From contig OY782766.1 of assembly GCA_963678235.1 (NCBI GenBank), positions 2,790,001 through 2,854,000 on the forward strand: a stretch of 64,000 bases of DNA, written 5' to 3'. This DNA is from JABMQB01 sp963678235. Its GTDB lineage: Bacteria > Bacteroidota > Bacteroidia > Bacteroidales > Prolixibacteraceae. Below are positions 53,323 through 60,449 of this stretch, one piece after another. The notes beneath the pieces were generated by a model. It was not told the origin of the DNA and searched no databases. It saw only the letters and a list, made by a program, of their open reading frames with translations. The first letter of the stretch is position 1; each line of letters starts with the position of its first letter. The position numbers were made by a program, and so were the translations under genes.

Positions 53323-54455
53323 TTGCGCTTTAATGGTAAACTTTTTACTATTCCGGAAAACAATCTATAATATGGCTCAATGAGCTCATACATTAACGAA
53401 GGTATGAATATTTTTTGTTCATTCAAACGTTTTAAAGCGCTGAAAATGATCAGCAAATGGATTATTATGTTAATTCCCATAATAATGCTCAAGTAAAGAA
53501 TGAATGTTGGCAAAAATAAAATGCTAAGTATAAATGCCACCTGCAATAAAAACTTAGAGCTATTATTGACAGCAATTAAAAACCGCTTTGAAAATGAAAG
53601 TTTCTTTTTTATATGTTGCACTTTGGTCTTTAATTCAACATATCGTCCTTTATTTATGTCTTCTTCAAGAACAACATTTCCAGGGTCAGAAAATAATATT
53701 TCCGTGTTCTTTTTACGTATAAATTTATTGATGATCAACTCCATATTGGCATACTCTTCCGACATTACACCTCTGAATCCACCTTGGTCAAAATACTTTT
53801 GCGAAGCAAATAATACATTCAATTCATTTATTACATAGCTTGCCCCCATTTTTATAAAGGCAAAACTATTTAACTGCTGGAGAAATAATTCTATCCTGTA
53901 AATGAGGTTAAAAAAACCTTTCTTTGGTTTTACTGAAGTATAACCTACAACTACTTCAGTATCTACACCAATTGCCTGTCTGAAATTTACAAGCCAATTT
54001 TTATCCGAAATATTAATGGCTGGAGAAAGTACCATTGCCCATTTACCAGCAGAAGCTTTTAGGGCTATATTCTGGGAGAGTTTGGTCGAAAACCTCGTTT
54101 CCTGATTAAGCGAACTAATTTTTAACTTCGGATTTGATTCTTTTAACTGTCCCAAAATAGTTAGGGATTGATCATGCGAGAAATCATCTACAACAATCAC
54201 TTCATATTTGGGATCATCAATATTTAATAAATTTGGTAGGTTCTTGGTTAAATTTTCTTCTTCGTTTCTGATTGCCATTATTATGGTAATCATCGATTCC
54301 TCTTTTTCCTTTGTCTTTTCTTTATTTAGGAACAAAGTAAAATACATTACCAGTCCATACAAAGTTCTAATCAGGAACAACATGCAAAAACTTACACCAA
54401 GGGCAATTTCAAAGGGGTTCAAATATTTAAATTGCTCGACCAGCGATATACTCAT
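53319..54455 (-). CDS. Family 2 glycosyltransferase, membrane-bound
   Basis: A 378-residue GT-A enzyme. One N-terminal membrane helix (about 17-40) precedes the catalytic domain: ITIIMAIRNEEENL, VIVVDDFSHDQSL with the DDFS metal-binding region, and LNQETRFSTKLSQNIAL. Two or three C-terminal helices (about 290-360) anchor it. It transfers a sugar to an unknown acceptor at the cytoplasmic face. The conserved ED and QxxRW motifs of processive synthases are not seen, so it is probably non-processive. First of the GT2-sigma-rsmG operon. Confidence 0.85.
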   Translation of the reverse strand: MSISLVEQFKYLNPFEIALGVSFCMLFLIRTLYGLVMYFTLFLNKEKTKEKEESMITIIMAIRNEEENLTKNLPNLLNIDDPKYEVIVVDDFSHDQSLTILGQLKESNPKLKISSLNQETRFSTKLSQNIALKASAGKWAMVLSPAINISDKNWLVNFRQAIGVDTEVVVGYTSVKPKKGFFNLIYRIELFLQQLNSFAFIKMGASYVINELNVLFASQKYFDQGGFRGVMSEEYANMELIINKFIRKKNTEILFSDPGNVVLEEDINKGRYVELKTKVQHIKKKLSFSKRFLIAVNNSSKFLLQVAFILSILFLPTFILYLSIIMGINIIIHLLIIFSALKRLNEQKIFIPSLMYELIEPYYRLFSGIVKSLPLKRK

Positions 54456-54543
54456 TTCTTAAAAAACAAATATTGAAGAATAATTAAAATCACCGAAGGC
54501 AAAATTAATTATAATTAACAAGAACACGATTTTAATCTGTTTA

Positions 54544-54570
54544 TTGATTAAAGTTTAATAGTTATCTTTG
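54544..54570 (+). promoter_or_regulatory. Promoter of tgt
   Basis: TTG (54544-54546), 16 bases, then TATCTTTG (54563-54570) matching TANNTTTG. It lies immediately before ATG 54571, which supports the downstream ATG at 54589 as the real start. Confidence 0.5.
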
Positions 54571-54588
54571 ATGCCTCAAAATATAATA

Positions 54589-55719
54589 ATGGAGTTTGAA
54601 CTAAAGGCAACATCTTCTGAATCAAGGGCAAGGGCAGGAATTCTATCAACCGATCATGGTAAAATAGAAACTCCAATTTTTATGCCCGTCGGAACAGCCG
54701 GAACCGTTAAGGGTGTTCACAGCAAAGATTTAAAGGAGGATATTCAAGCCCAAATTATTTTAGGGAATACTTACCACCTTTATCTTCGCCCTGGCATTTC
54801 TGTAATTGAAGCTGCCGGGGGCTTGCATAAATTTAATGCCTGGGATGGACCAATCCTGACGGACAGTGGTGGCTTTCAGGTTTTTTCGTTGGGAGATATC
54901 AGAAAACTTTCGGAAGAAGGTGCAAAATTCCAAAGCCATATTGACGGTTCATACCATATGTTTACACCTGAAAATGTGATCGATATACAGCGGTCAATCG
55001 GGGCAGACATTGTTATGGCTTTTGATGAATGCACACCGGGCGATGCAGATTATGCCTATGCAAAAAAATCAATGGAATTAACCCAGAGATGGCTGCACAG
55101 GTGCTTCGACCAGTTTCATAAAACGGAAGCAAAATATGGTTACGAACAAGCCTTGTTTCCAATTGTTCAGGGAAACACCTATCCCGACCTCAGAAAGCTT
55201 GCTGCAAATCATGTGAAAGAATTTAATGCAGATGGTTATGCCATTGGTGGGTTATCGGTTGGCGAAGCTGAAGAAGTTATGTATGAAATGGTGGAAGTTG
55301 TTACTGCCGAACTTCCGGTAGATAAACCCCGTTATTTGATGGGAGTGGGAACCCCAAAAAATATATTAGAGAATATTGACCGTGGAATTGATATGTTTGA
55401 TTGTGTTATGCCAACCCGAAATGGAAGGAACGGAATGTTGTTTACCAGTGAAGGTATTTTAAACATGAGAAACCAAAAGTGGCAAAACGACCATTCGTTA
55501 ATCGATATAAATGGCGCATCGTATGTTGACCATACATACACGAAAGCTTACTTAAGGCACCTGATCGTATCGGGAGAAATGCTTGGTGCACAAATTGCAA
55601 CACAACATAACCTTGCATTTTATATTTGGTTAGTGAAAGAAGCCCGAAGGAGAATATTGGATGACAGCTTTGCGGCTTGGAAAAAAGAAATGTTGATAAA
55701 ACTTACCCGAAGACTCTGA
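54589..55719 (+). CDS. tgt: Queuine tRNA-ribosyltransferase, zinc cysteines replaced
   Basis: 376 residues from ATG 54589 (upstream starts overlap the promoter). It exchanges G34 for a queuosine precursor in GUN tRNAs. Catalytic Asp92 (LTDSGGFQVFSLG) and Asp271 (FDCVMPTRNGRNG) and the substrate-binding GGLSVGE are present. The C-terminal zinc site (CxCxxC...H in E. coli) is altered: the three Cys positions are Gly309, Ser311 and Asp314, while the His (His340 in HNL) remains. This may be a lineage feature. It is followed by the LptF/G gene one base after the stop. Confidence 0.95.
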   Translation: MEFELKATSSESRARAGILSTDHGKIETPIFMPVGTAGTVKGVHSKDLKEDIQAQIILGNTYHLYLRPGISVIEAAGGLHKFNAWDGPILTDSGGFQVFSLGDIRKLSEEGAKFQSHIDGSYHMFTPENVIDIQRSIGADIVMAFDECTPGDADYAYAKKSMELTQRWLHRCFDQFHKTEAKYGYEQALFPIVQGNTYPDLRKLAANHVKEFNADGYAIGGLSVGEAEEVMYEMVEVVTAELPVDKPRYLMGVGTPKNILENIDRGIDMFDCVMPTRNGRNGMLFTSEGILNMRNQKWQNDHSLIDINGASYVDHTYTKAYLRHLIVSGEMLGAQIATQHNLAFYIWLVKEARRRILDDSFAAWKKEMLIKLTRRL

Positions 55720-55720
55720 T

Positions 55721-56803
55721 ATGAAATTATTAACTACGATAGACAAATATATAATCAGGAAGTTTCTTGGAACTTTCTTTTACACACTGGTATTGATAAT
55801 AAGCATTGTTTTGGTTTTTGACATGGCTGAAAACCTGGATGAATATTTGTCTAAAAATATTCCTACAAAAGCTATTATTTTTGAACACTATGTGAACTTT
55901 ATCCCTTATTTCACCAACCTGTTCAGTTCGCTTTTTACATTTATAGCGGTAATTTATTTTACCTCAAAAATGGCTTACAATACCGAAATCATTGCAATTT
56001 TAAGTAGTGGGGTTTCTTTTGGAAGGATGATGAGGCCATTTATGATATCGGCATTTGTTATTGCCTCTTTCTCGTTTGTTTTAGGTAATTATATTATCCC
56101 TCCTGCAAATAAAAAACGGGTCGATTTTCGAAATACTTATATCGAACAGGAAAAAAGTATTCAAACAGAACGATATATTCATCGGCAAATTGATCCTGGT
56201 GTTTATATATATATACAAAGCTTTAATTCGAATAATGTAGGTTATCGCTTCACGATGGAACGTTTTGAAGATCAAAAGCTCGTGGAAAAAATTTCAGCTG
56301 CAAATATCCGTTGGGACGAAGAAAAAAACACCTGGGTTTTAAACCAATATTGGCGAAGACTTTATTATGACGACCATGAAGAAATTACCCAGGGTTACCG
56401 AATGGATACGCTGCTAAACATGAAACCCGAAGAATATCGCAAAGTAAAAAACGAAATAGAAACAATAACGTCACCCGAACTTGGCAGGCAGATAAAACGA
56501 GGTAGGTTAAGAGGGGTAAACACGGTTGACCTCGAAATTGAAAAGAAAAAACGTACCAGTGGCCCATTTTCTGTTTTCATACTAACTTTTATTGGCGCCG
56601 GCTTGGCATCGAGAAAAGTAAAAGGCGGTTTGGGCTTGCATTTAGGCCTTGGGTTACTTTTTAGTTTTTCTTATATATTATTTGCCCAAATTTCAACTGT
56701 TTTTGCCATAAATGGTAATATGGGCACCACCCTTGCTGTTTGGATTCCCAATATGATATATGCGGTAATATCCCTATTTATTTACCGATGGGCAGCCCGA
56801 TAG
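55721..56803 (+). CDS. LptF/LptG-family lipopolysaccharide export permease
   Basis: A 360-residue inner-membrane protein of the YjgP/YjgQ family, subunit of the ABC machine that extracts lipopolysaccharide for transport to the outer membrane. Six helices in two sets: about 14-35, 60-80 and 100-122 at the N-terminus, and three from about 285 to 358. A periplasmic beta-jellyroll-like domain lies between. I cannot separate LptF from LptG. It starts one base after the tgt stop, so the genes are co-transcribed. The partner permease and LptB are not in the window. Confidence 0.92.
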   Translation: MKLLTTIDKYIIRKFLGTFFYTLVLIISIVLVFDMAENLDEYLSKNIPTKAIIFEHYVNFIPYFTNLFSSLFTFIAVIYFTSKMAYNTEIIAILSSGVSFGRMMRPFMISAFVIASFSFVLGNYIIPPANKKRVDFRNTYIEQEKSIQTERYIHRQIDPGVYIYIQSFNSNNVGYRFTMERFEDQKLVEKISAANIRWDEEKNTWVLNQYWRRLYYDDHEEITQGYRMDTLLNMKPEEYRKVKNEIETITSPELGRQIKRGRLRGVNTVDLEIEKKKRTSGPFSVFILTFIGAGLASRKVKGGLGLHLGLGLLFSFSYILFAQISTVFAINGNMGTTLAVWIPNMIYAVISLFIYRWAAR

Positions 56804-56994
56804 TTCCAATTTTCAAACATGATGTAAAATTGTTCAAAAACAAGTAATTACAGTTTTTTTAATCTGCAAAGGTAATTTAAGACATAAATCATTCAGACCG
56901 TTTAAAAAAATTATAATTTAGCCGCGTCAAATCAAACAAAAATAAGGGTTTCTAAGTATTGATAAAGACAACCCGCTACTAAATATTATTACAT

Positions 56995-58539
56995 ATGTCA
57001 CTGAGAAGCAACATACTCGATCTTCGAAAAAGGAAGAAAGAAGTACAAAAAGGTGGTGGAGATAAAGCCATTGAGAAACAGGCAAAAATGGGGAAACTAA
57101 CCGCTCGTGAAAGGGTGTTAGCAATTCTTGACGATAAATCGTTCCATGAATATGACCTGTTTGTTGAGCATAGTGCCAAAGACTTCGGAATGGAACAAAA
57201 AGTCCTTCATGGAGATGGAGTTATTATTGGTACTGGCACAATCTTTAAAAAGCCAGTGTGTATTTTTGCACAAGATTTTACTGTGGCAGGGGGATCACTT
57301 GGTTTGGCCCATGCCCGTAAAATCACAAAAATAATGGATCATGCCTTAAAAATGAGGGTCCCGTTAATTGGGATTAATGATTCGGGTGGTGCCAGAATTC
57401 AGGAAGGTGTAAATTCACTTGCCGGATACGGGGAGATATTTTTCAGGAATACCCTGGCTTCCGGTGTAATTCCACAAATTTCAGTAATATTAGGGCCATG
57501 TGCGGGTGGTGCGGTTTATTCCCCTGCATTAACCGACTTTGTATTCGTAGTTGAAAACATTTCTAAAATGTTTATCACAGGTCCGAGCGTAATTAAATCG
57601 GTGCTAGGCGAAGAAATTTCGATGGAAGAACTCGGTGGTGCTAAAGTACATGCTGAAATTACCGGAAATGCACATTTTTACGCACAAAGCGAAGAAGAAT
57701 GTTTTGAACAAATAAAAACATTAATCTCATTTATTCCGAGAAACAATAAAGGGAAAGCAATGTCATTCCCGAAAAAATCCCCGAAAAAGGATTTTAATAT
57801 TGAAAAAATAGTTCCGGTCGATCCAAGGATCCCATACGATATGCGTGACATTATTAAATCAATCACCGATGGATCCGATTTCTTCGAAGTAATGGAACAT
57901 TTTGCCCCGAATATTATTATTGGGTTTGGTAGGATGGATGGCGAAACCATTGGCTTTGTTGCCAACCAGCCAAAAGTACTTGCCGGGGTATTAGATACCG
58001 ACAGCTCAGACAAAGCAGCCAGGTTTATTCGCTACTGCGATGCCTTTAACATCCCAATTGTGACCCTGGAAGATATGCCGGGATATTTGCCCGGAGTTGA
58101 TCAGGAACATTCAGGTGTAATCCGTCATGGTGCAAAAATACTTTATGCCTATAGTGAAGCTACAGTTCCAAAAGTAACCGTAATCCTAAGAAAAGCATAT
58201 GGTGGTGGATATATCGCAATGAATTCACGACACCTAAGAGCTGACTTTGTATTTGCGTGGCCAACTGCCGAAATTGCTGTAATGGGTCCTGAAGGAGCTG
58301 CAAATATTGTATTCCGGAAAGAAATTGCAGAAGCGGAAGACCCGGAAGCAATGCGGATACAAAAAGTGGAAGAATACAAGCAAAAATTTGCAAATCCATA
58401 TGTTGCTGCCGGGCAGGGATATATTGATGAGGTTATTGAACCAAAAGAAACCCGTGCTATGATACTTCACGCACTACAAGTTTCGGAGAACAAAGACATT
58501 CAGGGACCAAGGAAGAAACATGGTATTCCTCCATTTTAA
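56995..58539 (+). CDS. Acyl-CoA carboxylase carboxyltransferase subunit
   Basis: A 514-residue biotin-dependent carboxyltransferase, either propionyl-CoA carboxylase beta or methylmalonyl-CoA decarboxylase alpha. The two crotonase-like halves are visible: GKLTARERVLAILDD, QDFTVAGGSLGLAHARKI and GINDSGGARIQEGV in the N-half, and EDMPGYLPGVDQEHSGVIRHGAKILYA (quoted as PGYLPGVDQEHSG) and GGGYIAMNSRHL in the C-half. With meaB at 23 kb it fits the succinate/propionate route. No biotin carboxylase or decarboxylase membrane subunit is nearby, so direction cannot be set. Confidence 0.93.
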   Translation: MSLRSNILDLRKRKKEVQKGGGDKAIEKQAKMGKLTARERVLAILDDKSFHEYDLFVEHSAKDFGMEQKVLHGDGVIIGTGTIFKKPVCIFAQDFTVAGGSLGLAHARKITKIMDHALKMRVPLIGINDSGGARIQEGVNSLAGYGEIFFRNTLASGVIPQISVILGPCAGGAVYSPALTDFVFVVENISKMFITGPSVIKSVLGEEISMEELGGAKVHAEITGNAHFYAQSEEECFEQIKTLISFIPRNNKGKAMSFPKKSPKKDFNIEKIVPVDPRIPYDMRDIIKSITDGSDFFEVMEHFAPNIIIGFGRMDGETIGFVANQPKVLAGVLDTDSSDKAARFIRYCDAFNIPIVTLEDMPGYLPGVDQEHSGVIRHGAKILYAYSEATVPKVTVILRKAYGGGYIAMNSRHLRADFVFAWPTAEIAVMGPEGAANIVFRKEIAEAEDPEAMRIQKVEEYKQKFANPYVAAGQGYIDEVIEPKETRAMILHALQVSENKDIQGPRKKHGIPPF

Positions 58540-58559
58540 TAAATCCTAAAACCAGTATT

Positions 58560-58883
58560 ATGGCTGAAAAGCAAAAATTAAAAACACTTATTGTGGAAGG
58601 TACCAAATACAAAACAACTTTCACCAATAAGTTCGAAAACAGGGTTAAATGGGAACGGCCCGACCAAAATAAAATATACTCATTTATACCGGGTTCGATT
58701 ATTGACATTTATGTTAAAACCGGACAAAATGTACAAGAAGGGGAATCAATCATGATTTTGGAAGCAATGAAAATGCATAACAACATACTTATGCCGTTTG
58801 ATGGCAAAATTGTGAAGATTCATGTAAAAAAGGATCAGGTGGTACCAAAGAAACATTTGCTCCTGGAAATCAAACCTATTTAA
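58560..58883 (+). CDS. Biotin carboxyl carrier protein
   Basis: A 107-residue carrier with a biotinyl domain in the C-terminal 70 residues; Lys71 in EAMKMHN is the biotinylation site. The N-terminal 40 residues are basic and form the docking segment. It carries the carboxyl group to or from the carboxyltransferase encoded 20 bases upstream. There is no Pro/Ala-rich linker as in typical decarboxylase gamma subunits, and the sequence differs from AccB of acetyl-CoA carboxylase in lacking its N-terminal region. Confidence 0.9.
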   Translation: MAEKQKLKTLIVEGTKYKTTFTNKFENRVKWERPDQNKIYSFIPGSIIDIYVKTGQNVQEGESIMILEAMKMHNNILMPFDGKIVKIHVKKDQVVPKKHLLLEIKPI

Positions 58884-58902
58884 ATAAGAATAACTTCCAA
58901 TG

Positions 58903-58930
58903 ATAGGCTTCTGAAAATTCAGAAGCCTAT
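58903..58930 (+). terminator. Terminator of the carboxyltransferase-carrier operon
   Basis: ATAGGCTTCTG / CAGAAGCCTAT 11-bp perfect stem, followed on the plus strand by seven T, 20 bases after the carrier stop. Confidence 0.9.
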
Positions 58931-58947
58931 TTTTTTGCATAAAAAAA

Positions 58948-58969
58948 CTGCCCGCCTTACGACGAGCAG
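58948..58969 (-). terminator. Terminator of the WM-repeat protein gene
   Basis: On the minus strand CTGCTCGTC pairs with GGCGGGCAG (nine pairs, two of them G-U) around a GTAA tetraloop, followed by seven T. It lies 45 bases past the stop of the small gene. Confidence 0.85.
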
Positions 58970-59014
58970 CCCTTCCTAACTAACTAAACCAAACTAAAAT
59001 CTACTAACTAAGTC

Positions 59015-59362
59015 CTAATGACTATTCTTTGTTTCCCAGTAATTCGCGTTATACATCCAGGATTCTAATTCCAATTCCTTTTCTTCATCCAAATCAGATT
59101 CAATTTCGGTATTCCATTTTGAATCGTCCAACATCCAACACTCTAAATCCATTGCTTTCTCAGTTTCTAAGGCATAAAGTGCTGTTTCTGATGTGTTCCA
59201 AAAGTTTTCTTCCAGCATCCAGTTTTCTAAACCTAAAGTAGTTTCTTCAATGTTTTCATGGCTTGAGGCTACTTTGTACTCAGTCTCTTTAGCATTAACA
59301 ATATTGGATAGTGAAAATGCCAGAACGGCTATCAATAAAATGTTTCTAATTGTTTTCATCAC
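59015..59362 (-). CDS. Small secreted protein with three WM repeats
   Basis: A 115-residue protein I cannot assign to a known family. A signal peptide (about 1-24, ending IVNA) precedes a short acidic mature chain of about 90 residues. It contains three copies of L-E-x-W-M-[LY]-x4-W-[NE]-T at residues 45-57, 73-85 and 99-111, separated by 15 and 13 acidic residues. No lipobox, membrane helix or catalytic motif. It is flanked by its own terminator and a perfect inverted repeat upstream (59419-59441), so it is a standalone, probably regulated gene. The repeats suggest a binding or assembly role. Confidence 0.72.
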   Translation of the reverse strand: MMKTIRNILLIAVLAFSLSNIVNAKETEYKVASSHENIEETTLGLENWMLEENFWNTSETALYALETEKAMDLECWMLDDSKWNTEIESDLDEEKELELESWMYNANYWETKNSH

Positions 59363-59418
59363 GCTTTGTTTTTGTTTCTGTTTTCTATTTGTTTCTTGTC
59401 TCTGTTCTATAGACTAAT

Positions 59419-59441
59419 TATGTGTACAAAGGTTACACATA
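59419..59441. promoter_or_regulatory. Inverted repeat upstream of the WM-repeat gene
   Basis: TATGTGTA and TACACATA form a perfect 8-7-8 inverted repeat, 57 bases upstream of the start codon on the minus strand. Its centre contains ACCTTTG, close to a -7 motif, so it may be an operator overlapping a promoter. Confidence 0.55.
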
Positions 59442-59502
59442 GATCTGTTAAAAAACATAAAAACTTTGTTAATGAAATCTTAAAAGCGGTAAACGGCTGA
59501 AA

Positions 59503-60306
59503 TTAGCGGTAAATAAAATAGGTTTCTGGGAACAGGCTTTCGAAATTCATCGGCAAATGGCGAAAAAGCCCGAAAACTGCCGAACCACTGCCAGACATTG
59601 AAGCATATATTGCACCGGATTCATACAATATGATTTTAATATTGGCTATTTCCGGATAAATTTTAAATACGGGTTTTTCAAAATCATTGAACAGCACATT
59701 TTTCCACTCTTCAATTTTTAGGCTATTTAAACTTTCCAAAGAGAATCCTGAAGCTTTGGGCACAATATTCCCATAGGCTTCTGAAGTTGATACGGAAAAT
59801 GGAGGTTTAACAACAACGATTGAATATTCATGCAGGCTTAGCTCAAGAGGTGAAAACTGATTTCCTATCCCCGTAGCGTAAACAGGTTTATTTTGGATAA
59901 AAAACGGACAATCAGCACCAAGCTGCCCTGCATATTTTTCAAGTTCCTGTACCGATAATTCAAGATTAAACAATTCGTTCAGCATTTTTAGCATATATGC
60001 CGCATCAGATGAGCCCCCTCCCAAACCTGCACCAAAAGGAATTACTTTATGTAGATGAATTTTTATGGGTGCCAGGTCGAATTTTTCCTGCAGTAAACGA
60101 TACGCCTTAACAACTAAATTATCATTACTATTACCATCAATAATTAACCCTGTTGACTTAAATTCAAACTGGTCAGACTTAACAGTCTCCAATATATCTC
60201 TTAACTGAATGGGATAAAAAACAGTTTCCAGGTTGTGATAGCCATCCGTTCTTTTTTCCACAACATTTAGCCCAAGGTTTATTTTCGCATTTGGAAATGA
60301 AATCAT
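59503..60306 (-). CDS. ispE: 4-diphosphocytidyl-2-C-methyl-D-erythritol kinase
   Basis: A 267-residue GHMP-family kinase that phosphorylates CDP-methylerythritol in the non-mevalonate isoprenoid pathway. The N-terminal AKINLGLNV has the catalytic Lys, YHNLETVF follows, the ATP-binding loop is PFGAGLGGGSSDAAYML, and MSGSGSAVFGLF is the third GHMP motif. Length is normal for Bacteroidota IspE. It has its own promoter motif. Confidence 0.96.
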   Translation of the reverse strand: MISFPNAKINLGLNVVEKRTDGYHNLETVFYPIQLRDILETVKSDQFEFKSTGLIIDGNSNDNLVVKAYRLLQEKFDLAPIKIHLHKVIPFGAGLGGGSSDAAYMLKMLNELFNLELSVQELEKYAGQLGADCPFFIQNKPVYATGIGNQFSPLELSLHEYSIVVVKPPFSVSTSEAYGNIVPKASGFSLESLNSLKIEEWKNVLFNDFEKPVFKIYPEIANIKIILYESGAIYASMSGSGSAVFGLFRHLPMNFESLFPETYFIYR

Positions 60307-60329
60307 ATCCTTAAATTACAGGTGCAAGC

Positions 60330-60361
60330 CAAAAATACGAAGAATTGAAAAACATCTGCAA
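60330..60361 (-). promoter_or_regulatory. Promoter of ispE
   Basis: On the minus strand TTG (60359-60361), 21 bases, TATTTTTG (60330-60337). The predicted start is about 15 bases upstream of the ispE start codon. Confidence 0.6.
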
Positions 60362-60385
60362 GCATCCATCAAATAAGGTAAAAAA

Positions 60386-60407
60386 AAGGGACCCCTCTGG
60401 ATCCCTT
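60386..60407 (-). terminator. Terminator of glutamine synthetase III
   Basis: AAGGGATCC / GGGTCCCTT on the minus strand forms nine pairs (one G-U) with a 4-base loop, followed by a run of eight T. It lies 43 bases past the glnN stop. Confidence 0.85.
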
Positions 60408-60449
60408 CTGTCTATCTAACTAAACTAACTTAACTATTTAAGAAAGTAT

